Positions 58,622 to 64,000 of a DNA stretch of 64,000 nt are shown one piece after another (positions within the stretch are counted from its first letter, which is position 1; each line of letters opens with the position of its first letter). The stretch is from Tsuneonella sediminis (GTDB lineage Bacteria > Pseudomonadota > Alphaproteobacteria > Sphingomonadales > Sphingomonadaceae), in assembly GCF_051912845.1 (NCBI RefSeq), contig NZ_JBNCBU010000001.1, forward strand, positions 186,001 to 250,000, written 5' to 3'. The position numbers and the translations under genes were made by a program. Below the pieces are notes generated by a model, which was not told the DNA's origin, ran no database searches, and was given only the letters and a program-made list of their open reading frames with translations.

Positions 58622-59824
58622 ATGCGATTGCCGATTTTCAGGATAATGTTGCCAGTCTTGCTGCTCGCCGCTCCCGCAGCGGCCCAGCTTGCTCTGCCCG
58701 CCCTGCCGCTGCCGACGTCTCCGGTCCAGGGCGTGGTCGATCGGGTCACCCGGTCCGCCGAGCCGGTATTGGCCGATGCCGGCCGCCGGCTCGCCGAGCT
58801 GCGCGAGGTGCGTCTCGACCGGCTTGTCCGCGCCAACCCGGAGGTGCTCGAACTCGATCGTGAGGGTTACCCGGCCAGGCGCGGCGAAATCCTGCTTTTC
58901 GGACCTTCCGACACGGCGGTGCGGGCGCTGGGGACGCTCGGCTTCGGGACTATCGGTGAAGAGGAGATCGAAGGCCTCGATATCGTGGTAACCCGCCTGT
59001 CCGTCCCCGCAGGCTTGCGCCTGCGCGATATCGGCGCCGTCATCGAGCGGGTGGCGCCGGGCGTCGAGTGGAGCCCGGATCACGTGTTCGAACAGGCCGG
59101 ACGTTCGAGCGGCATGGTTGCCAGCCGCTCGCAGGCGGAAGCGATCTCGACCCGGGTGGGAGTGATTGACGGGGCGGCGACTTCCAGCCTGGCGGTATCA
59201 GCCACCAGGGGTTTCGCGGCGGGTGCGCCGGTGGCCAGCGATCACGGCAGTGCGGTTGTTTCGCTGTTGCGACGGGCAGGCGTACGCAATGTCGCTGTGG
59301 CCGACGTGTACGGCAGGGACCCGGCGGGAGGTAGCGCTACCGCGGTGGCGCGCGGGCTGGGCTGGCTCGTCGCGGGCGGCGCGCGGGTAATCACGATGAG
59401 CCTTGTCGGTCCCGACAACCCGTTGCTCGGCCGCGCGATCAAGGCTGCCCAGGGCAAGGGCGTGACGATCGTAGCCGCGGTCGGCAACGACGGCCCGGCG
59501 GCGCCGCCCGCTTATCCGGCGAGCTATCCCGGCGTCGTTGCCGTAACCGCCGTGGACGGGCGCAATCGCGCGCTGATCGAGGCCGGTCGTGCGCTGGATC
59601 TCGACTACGCCGCGCCAGGGGCTGACATAGCGGGGGCGAACGCGAGGGGGCGGATGGTCAAGCTGCGGGGGACATCGTTCGCCGCCCCACTCGTTGCGGC
59701 GCGGATAGCCGCAGCCGGGGAAGAGAACTGGCGGCGCAAGCTCGACGACGAAGCCGTCGATCTGGGCCGCAAGGGTCCCGACGACACCTATGGCCGCGGT
59801 CTGGTGTGCGGGAAATGCCGTTGA
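58622..59824 (+). CDS. Exported subtilisin-family (S8) serine peptidase
   Basis: The 400-aa protein has a signal peptide (MRLPIFRIMLPVLLLAAPAAA), an uncharacterised N-terminal domain (about 22-175, possibly a propeptide-like inhibitor) and a subtilase domain with the triad Asp183 (VGVIDGAA), His208 (ASDHGSAVV) and Ser352 (RGTSFAAPLVAARIA) plus oxyanion Asn289 (AAVGNDGPAAPPAYPA). It is predicted to be periplasmic or secreted. It faces the sigma/anti-sigma pair, so cleaving the anti-sigma periplasmic domain, or being a regulon member, are both possible. Confidence 0.88.
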   Translation: MRLPIFRIMLPVLLLAAPAAAQLALPALPLPTSPVQGVVDRVTRSAEPVLADAGRRLAELREVRLDRLVRANPEVLELDREGYPARRGEILLFGPSDTAVRALGTLGFGTIGEEEIEGLDIVVTRLSVPAGLRLRDIGAVIERVAPGVEWSPDHVFEQAGRSSGMVASRSQAEAISTRVGVIDGAATSSLAVSATRGFAAGAPVASDHGSAVVSLLRRAGVRNVAVADVYGRDPAGGSATAVARGLGWLVAGGARVITMSLVGPDNPLLGRAIKAAQGKGVTIVAAVGNDGPAAPPAYPASYPGVVAVTAVDGRNRALIEAGRALDLDYAAPGADIAGANARGRMVKLRGTSFAAPLVAARIAAAGEENWRRKLDDEAVDLGRKGPDDTYGRGLVCGKCR

Positions 59825-59841
59825 TTATCAGGTCGTAAGAA

Positions 59842-59851
59842 ACTTTTTTCC
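59842..59851 (+). promoter_or_regulatory. Candidate ECF promoter element upstream of the PRC-barrel-like gene
   Basis: ACTTTTTTCC matches the 10-mer in front of the sigma gene and is followed after 9 nt by GATGGA (10 nt in the sigma copy). It lies 93 nt before the start codon, in the 120-nt gap 59825-59944. Confidence 0.35.
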
Positions 59852-59944
59852 TGGTCGATGGATGGATCCCGGCCGGCGATCCGTTTTCGGTTTGAGGGAC
59901 GGCGAAAAGCCTCCCCGCCGCGAAAACGAAAAAGGATCAGACCG

Positions 59945-60784
59945 ATGAAAGCCATCTTCCTCACTTCCGCCGCGCTGCTGCTTGCCGCGGCACCCGCGCA
60001 GGCCCAGCTGCTTGGTGGCGGCGGCCTTGGCGGCGCCATCGGCGGAACTCTGAACGGTGCCGGTTCGCTGAACCTGCCTAAGCGTTCGATCGAGACCGCC
60101 ACCCGCACGACCGGTTCGGCGCGTGGTGCGACCGAAGGAACCACCAGGGTCGATCGCAAGTCGGGCCGCGTTTCGGCCGATCGCAAAGCTTCGGCGGAAG
60201 GTTCCGGCTCGCTGGACCAGGCAATCGCTTCCCCTGTCGGCAACCTCGGCGGGTCTGGCTCGGGCAGTGCGCAGGGCAGCGGCTCGGTGAGCGGCGACGC
60301 GCAGCTCATCGGCACGGACGCGGTGCGCGGCGCCGTCGGCGGCGTTGCCGGAACCGTACGCGGCACGGCGAACGCGGCGGTCGAAACCGCAGGCGGCGCA
60401 GCCGGCCGGGCGCAGGGTCTTGCCGCGGGTGTTGCCGGGTCGGCGACGGGCGCCGCGTCGGGCAGCGCGAATGCCCTGTTCTCCGGCGCCGCCGGGCAGC
60501 TCGCTCTCGCGGGCAGCCTTGCCGGTCAGGGTGCTGGCACCTTCGACATCGCCCCGGGCATGCCGGTGAGCGACGACGACGGTGACCGGATCGGAACCGT
60601 TGCCGACGTCATCGCGGACGGCCGCGGCCGCGTCCAGCAGCTGGTGGTCATGACCGACGACGGACCGGCAACGGTGCCCGCGGCCAACTTCACCGGCGAA
60701 GGATCGCTGCTGGTGTCGGCAATGGGCGAGGGCAAGCTCGAAAAGACCGCCCGCCGCCAGGCCAAGGAAGCGCCGGCCGAGTAG
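59945..60784 (+). CDS. Exported Gly/Ala/Ser-rich protein with C-terminal PRC-barrel-like domain
   Basis: The 279-aa product has a signal peptide (MKAIFLTSAALLLAAAPAQA), then about 180 residues of low-complexity Gly/Ala/Ser/Thr sequence with repeated GSGSA, GGVAG and GSANA units, and ends in a PRC-barrel-like fold of about 60 residues (FDIAPGMPVSDDDGDRIGTVADVIADGRGRVQQLVVMTDDGPATVPAANF). The barrel may bind a partner in the envelope while the low-complexity part is flexible. ATG 59945 has AAGGA upstream. It probably belongs to the same stress unit as the sigma factor, judging only by position and the shared 10-mer. Confidence 0.78.
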   Translation: MKAIFLTSAALLLAAAPAQAQLLGGGGLGGAIGGTLNGAGSLNLPKRSIETATRTTGSARGATEGTTRVDRKSGRVSADRKASAEGSGSLDQAIASPVGNLGGSGSGSAQGSGSVSGDAQLIGTDAVRGAVGGVAGTVRGTANAAVETAGGAAGRAQGLAAGVAGSATGAASGSANALFSGAAGQLALAGSLAGQGAGTFDIAPGMPVSDDDGDRIGTVADVIADGRGRVQQLVVMTDDGPATVPAANFTGEGSLLVSAMGEGKLEKTARRQAKEAPAE

Positions 60785-60841
60785 GATCCCCGAGACCCCG
60801 CCTCATCTGACCCGCCCCCCCGTCGGCGGGGTCCATCAGGG

Positions 60842-60877
60842 AAGCCCGGGCAGACCATTCGGTCGGCCCGGGCTTTT
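60842..60877 (+). terminator. Rho-independent terminator
   Basis: AAGCCCGGGC and GCCCGGGCTT form a 10-bp stem around 14 nt, followed by TTTT. It lies 57 nt after the PRC-barrel-like gene and separates it from ftsB. Confidence 0.85.
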
Positions 60878-60945
60878 CACGTCATGTCGCAATGCGTTGC
60901 CGAAACTGCTTGAACCGCAGGGTTAACTGTGATTCTGTCGCAGCC

Positions 60946-61278
60946 ATGACGCGCGAGGGCCACCGGATAGAATCGCCGAAGGAACGGCTGACCCAGGGGA
61001 TTGCCCTCGTCCTGCTTCTTGTCCTGGGCGGGCTGGCGATTGTCGGCCCAAGCGGGTTGCTCGCGTGGGGTGACAACCTTCGGCTCCTCGATCAGCGCAA
61101 GGCGCAGATCGCGGCGCTCACCCACGAACGCGATGAACTGAAACTGCAGGTCGATGCGCTCAACCCCAGGCACGCGGATCCCGATTTCGTCGGCGAACTC
61201 ATCCGGCGCGACCTCAACGTCGTCCATCCCGACGAGGTGGTCATCCTCCTCGATCCGGCCGACAAGCGCCCGGATTAA
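60946..61278 (+). CDS. ftsB: Cell division protein FtsB (septum formation initiator family)
   Basis: FtsB links FtsL and FtsQ in the divisome. The 110-aa protein has a short basic start, one transmembrane helix (GIALVLLLVLGGLAIVGPSGLLAW), a coiled coil (LRLLDQRKAQIAALTHERDELKLQVDAL) and a globular end with DPDFVGELIRRDLNVVHPDEVVILL, the usual DivIC/FtsB layout. It precedes pdhA, as in many alphaproteobacteria. Confidence 0.9.
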   Translation: MTREGHRIESPKERLTQGIALVLLLVLGGLAIVGPSGLLAWGDNLRLLDQRKAQIAALTHERDELKLQVDALNPRHADPDFVGELIRRDLNVVHPDEVVILLDPADKRPD

Positions 61279-61309
61279 GCCTCAGCCGTTACGGAAAGCG
61301 GGTTTTCGT

Positions 61310-61321
61310 ATGCACGTGCAT
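61310..61321. promoter_or_regulatory. 12-bp palindrome upstream of pdhA
   Basis: ATGCACGTGCAT is a perfect palindrome. It ends on the first base of a TTGCGC (61321-61326) that stands 17 nt before CATAGG (61344-61349), a plausible pdhA promoter. A regulator bound here would overlap the -35 box. The regulator is unknown. Confidence 0.35.
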
Positions 61322-61399
61322 TGCGCGCGCGCGGGGCTTGCGCCATAGGCTCGGCATATCCCGCTACCTCCCCGGCAGCCCAGATCTGAGGACCTCCCA

Positions 61400-62518
61400 T
61401 TGGCCAAGTCAGCCAGCAAGAGCACAGCCCCCAAGACCGCCCCCGCGAAGAAGGCCCAGGCCAAGCCGGCGGGATCGAAGTCGCCGGCCCAGGACCCCGA
61501 TTTCGTTCTGCACTCACTCCAGGAACGGCGCGCGAAATCCCCGCGATACAACGCCAAGGACGACGAACTTCTGGAATTGTATGAGCAGATGCTGCTCATC
61601 CGCCGGTTCGAGGAACGCGCCGGGCAACTCTACGGGCTCGGACTGATCGGCGGCTTCTGTCATCTCTATATCGGGCAGGAGGCGGTCGCCGTCGGGTTGC
61701 AGTCGGCGCTGACCGAAGGCCTCGACAGCGTCATCACCGGATACCGCGACCACGGTCACATGCTGGCCTACGGGATCGACCCCAAGGTCATCATGGCCGA
61801 GCTGACCGGGCGCGAGGCCGGGATCAGCAAGGGGAAGGGCGGGTCGATGCACATGTTCTCGACCGAGCACAGGTTCTACGGCGGGCACGGTATCGTCGGC
61901 GCGCAGGTCGCGCTCGGCGGCGGGCTGGCGCTCGCTCACCAGTACCGCGGTGATGGCGGCTTGTGCCTTGCCTATTTCGGCGACGGTGCGGCGAACCAGG
62001 GCCAGGTCTACGAAACGATGAACATGGCGTCGCTGTGGAAGCTCCCGATCGTCTTCGCGATCGAGAACAACCAGTATGCGATGGGGACCAGCACCGCGCG
62101 CAGCTCCGCCGAGACCGAGTTCTATCGCCGCGGAACCGCGTTCCGGATTCCCGGCATGGACGTGAACGGCATGGACGTGCTGGAGGTGCGCCAGGCCGCC
62201 GAAGTCGCCTTCGGCCATGTGCGCGAGGGCAACGGCCCGGTGCTGATGGAACTCAACACCTACCGCTACCGGGGCCATTCGATGTCCGACCCGGCAAAGT
62301 ACCGCACGCGCGAGGAGGTGCAGGACCAGCGCGAGCACAACGACCCGATCGAGCGCGCGAAAAAGGAATTGCTCGAGCGCGGCAAGAGCGAGGATGAGTT
62401 GAAGGACATCGACAAGCGCATTCGGGCACAGGTGTCCGAAAGCGCCGACTTCGCCGAAAATTCACCCGAACCGGAGCCGAGCGAATTGTACACCGACGTC
62501 CTGGTGGAGAGCTACTGA
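61400..62518 (+). CDS. pdhA: Pyruvate dehydrogenase E1 component subunit alpha
   Basis: This subunit binds thiamine diphosphate and decarboxylates pyruvate. The 372-aa protein has a Lys/Ala/Pro-rich N-terminal extension of about 35 residues, then the E1 alpha core with YRDHGHMLAYG, SMHMF, the TPP motif from GDGAANQGQVYETMNM to IENNQYAMG (about residue 194 on), and the phosphorylation-loop region YRYRGHSMSDPAKYRTREEV. It starts at TTG with GAGGA upstream. The stop shares a base with pdhB (TGATG). Confidence 0.96.
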   Translation: MAKSASKSTAPKTAPAKKAQAKPAGSKSPAQDPDFVLHSLQERRAKSPRYNAKDDELLELYEQMLLIRRFEERAGQLYGLGLIGGFCHLYIGQEAVAVGLQSALTEGLDSVITGYRDHGHMLAYGIDPKVIMAELTGREAGISKGKGGSMHMFSTEHRFYGGHGIVGAQVALGGGLALAHQYRGDGGLCLAYFGDGAANQGQVYETMNMASLWKLPIVFAIENNQYAMGTSTARSSAETEFYRRGTAFRIPGMDVNGMDVLEVRQAAEVAFGHVREGNGPVLMELNTYRYRGHSMSDPAKYRTREEVQDQREHNDPIERAKKELLERGKSEDELKDIDKRIRAQVSESADFAENSPEPEPSELYTDVLVESY

Positions 62519-63903
62519 TGGCCCTCGAACTCAAGATGCCCGCCCTTTCGCCCACGATGGAAGAGGGCACGCTCGCCCGTTGGCTGGTGAAGGAAGGCGA
62601 CGAGGTCCAGGCCGGCGACATCCTGGCAGAAATCGAAACCGACAAGGCGACGATGGAGTTCGAGGCCGTGGACGAAGGGACGATCGGCAAGATCGTGGTT
62701 CCCGAGGGTACCGAGAACGTGAAGGTGGGCGAAGTGATCGCCACGATGCAGGGTGAGGGCAGCGAAGACGCGGCTGGGAAAGCCGCACCGTCCGCCGCGG
62801 TCGAGGACGTGCCGGGCGAAGGCAAGGACGTCGGGCGCGACGAGCCGGGCGAGCCTGCGATCGCGAAGACCCCCACGACGCAGCCCGCGCGCGACCCGGA
62901 AATCCCCGACGGCACGTCGATGACCTCGGTCACGGTGCGCGAGGCGCTCCGCGACGCGATGGCAGAGGAAATGCGCTCCGACGACCGGGTGTTCGTGATG
63001 GGCGAGGAGGTCGCCCAGTACCAGGGTGCCTACAAGGTGACTCAGGGCCTGCTCGACGAATTCGGTCCCAAGCGGGTCATCGACACGCCGATTACCGAGT
63101 ACGGGTTTGCGGGTATCGGATCAGGCGCCGCGATGGGCGGCCTGCGGCCGATCGTCGAGTTCATGACGTTCAACTTCGCGATGCAGGCGATCGACCACAT
63201 CATCAACTCGGCCGCCAAGACGAACTACATGTCGGGCGGCCAGATGCGTTGTCCGGTGGTGTTCCGTGGCCCCAACGGCGCGGCGAGCCGGGTGGGCGCG
63301 CAGCACAGCCAGAACTATGGCCCCTGGTACGCCAGCGTGCCCGGCCTTATCGTCATCGCGCCGTACGACGCGGCCGATGCCAAGGGCCTCCTCAAGGCGG
63401 CGATCCGCAGCGAGGACCCCGTGGTCTTCCTCGAGAACGAGTTGGTCTACGGCCGCAGCTTCGACGTGCCCGACGTGGACGACTGGGTCCTGCCGATCGG
63501 TAAGGCGCGGATCGTTCGCGAAGGCAGCGACGTGACGATCGTCAGCTACTCGATCGGCGTGGGCCTCGCGCTCGAGGCCGCCGAAACGCTCGCGGGCGAG
63601 GGGATCGATGCGGAGGTGATAGATCTCAGGACGCTGCGTCCGCTCGACAAGGAGGCGATCCTTGCCTCGCTCGCCAAGACCAATCGCCTGGTCATCGCCG
63701 AAGAAGGCTGGCCGACCTGCTCGATCGCATCGGAAGTGATGGCGGTCTGCATGGAGGACGGTTTCGACCACCTCGACGCCCCCGTGCTCCGGGTTTGCGA
63801 CGAGGACGTTCCGCTTCCCTATGCGGCAAACCTCGAGAAGCTCGCGCTGATCGACGCCCCGCGTATCGTCGCGGCGGCGAAAAAGGTCTGTTATCGCGAT
63901 TAG
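62518..63903 (+). CDS. pdhB: Pyruvate dehydrogenase E1 component subunit beta with lipoyl domain
   Basis: The 461-aa protein has an N-terminal lipoyl domain (1-78) with the modified lysine in EIETDKATMEFEAVDEG (Lys43), an acidic Pro/Ala linker, then the transketolase-like E1 beta domain from TSVTVREALRDAMAEEM through VFVMGEEVAQYQGAYKVTQGLL and FNFAMQAIDHIINSAAKT to the C-terminal domain. A lipoyl domain on E1 beta is a known alphaproteobacterial feature. Complete; pdhC is not in the window. Confidence 0.96.
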   Translation: MALELKMPALSPTMEEGTLARWLVKEGDEVQAGDILAEIETDKATMEFEAVDEGTIGKIVVPEGTENVKVGEVIATMQGEGSEDAAGKAAPSAAVEDVPGEGKDVGRDEPGEPAIAKTPTTQPARDPEIPDGTSMTSVTVREALRDAMAEEMRSDDRVFVMGEEVAQYQGAYKVTQGLLDEFGPKRVIDTPITEYGFAGIGSGAAMGGLRPIVEFMTFNFAMQAIDHIINSAAKTNYMSGGQMRCPVVFRGPNGAASRVGAQHSQNYGPWYASVPGLIVIAPYDAADAKGLLKAAIRSEDPVVFLENELVYGRSFDVPDVDDWVLPIGKARIVREGSDVTIVSYSIGVGLALEAAETLAGEGIDAEVIDLRTLRPLDKEAILASLAKTNRLVIAEEGWPTCSIASEVMAVCMEDGFDHLDAPVLRVCDEDVPLPYAANLEKLALIDAPRIVAAAKKVCYRD

Positions 63904-63955
63904 TCTGGCACGGACGCCCCGGTGGTGCGGGCTTCCCGACCCTGCCCCATTAGGA

Positions 63956-64000
63956 TCAGGTGCCGCCGACGACTGCCGACTTGTCGTAAAGGTAGATGTC
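63956..64000 (-). CDS. C-terminal end of a minus-strand gene cut by the window edge
   Basis: The minus strand reads DIYLYDKSAVVGGT then TGA, with GC-rich third positions like the neighbouring genes. Only 14 residues are visible, so no product can be named. It converges on pdhB with a 52-nt gap. Confidence 0.4.
   Translation of the reverse strand, partial: DIYLYDKSAVVGGT

Noticed and set aside
62518..63903. Lipoyl domain on pyruvate dehydrogenase E1 beta, suggesting a gene fusion
   Set aside because: This arrangement is a known alphaproteobacterial trait.

Overview
The window is an unbroken stretch of core chromosome from a GC-rich alphaproteobacterium. It is most likely a member of the Sphingomonadales close to Erythrobacteraceae or Sphingomonadaceae, inferred from gene content and order rather than from a database search. 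Pointers are: a single-frame release factor 2 with an SPY anticodon tripeptide; a 14-gene nuo operon continuing into birA, coaX, rnj and a DUF1467 gene; a pyruvate dehydrogenase E1 beta subunit with its own lipoyl domain; a GTTC-N7-GTTC SOS box at lexA; and an alphaproteobacterial RpoH promoter plus ROSE-type thermometer at an hsp20 gene. I see no insertion sequence, prophage, integrase or CRISPR array. Coding density is very high, with many 1-nt or 4-nt start/stop overlaps.

Layout. 1-9.1 kb: tail of an upstream gene (perhaps PBP1A), prfB, a lipoprotein methyltransferase, a nitronate monooxygenase-like protein, a D-2-hydroxyacid dehydrogenase facing an SH3 protein, a small lipoprotein, an acetyl-CoA acetyltransferase, a coniferyl-aldehyde-type dehydrogenase and an NTF2-like protein. 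9.2-29 kb: nuoABCDEFGHIJKLMN, with five non-nuo reading frames inserted and translationally coupled (a lipoprotein, three tiny membrane proteins and an exported Cys-containing protein), then birA, coaX, rnj and DUF1467. 29-35.6 kb: a poorly understood block holding a giant membrane-anchored coiled-coil protein, an HPt-like protein without its histidine, a membrane protein with a degenerate nucleotidyltransferase-like start, a DUF2336-like protein and a histidine-kinase-like protein without its phosphoacceptor histidine. 35.6-42 kb: a small membrane protein, gltA and gltX; divergent comEC; lexA; moaC. 42.2-49.8 kb (all minus): ppiD, trpE, a phosphodiester glycosidase lipoprotein, a prolyl iminopeptidase, trpG, trpD, trpC. 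50-53.7 kb: tpiA, secG, pyrG, a 300-bp AT-rich gap, hsp20. 53.9-58.6 kb: grxC, a nitrilase-family hydrolase, DUF1178, a CDP-alcohol phosphatidyltransferase, tRNA-Arg(CCU), mscS, and an anti-sigma/ECF sigma pair. 58.6-64 kb: a subtilase facing the sigma gene, a Gly/Ala/Ser-rich PRC-barrel-like protein, ftsB, pdhA, pdhB and the end of a minus-strand gene.

How the genes work together. Most of the window is central energy metabolism (complex I, citrate synthase, pyruvate dehydrogenase E1, triose-phosphate isomerase), translation (RF2, GluRS, tRNA-Arg), tryptophan and CTP synthesis, and envelope quality control (PpiD, SecG, FtsB, the ECF sigma unit). The least explained parts are the 29-35.6 kb block, where two adjacent phosphorelay-type proteins both lack the phosphorylatable histidine; the small frames embedded in nuo; a 25-bp motif found upstream of two unrelated minus-strand genes; and the sigma/anti-sigma/subtilase unit, whose sigma gene shares an upstream 10-mer with the nearby PRC-barrel-like gene.
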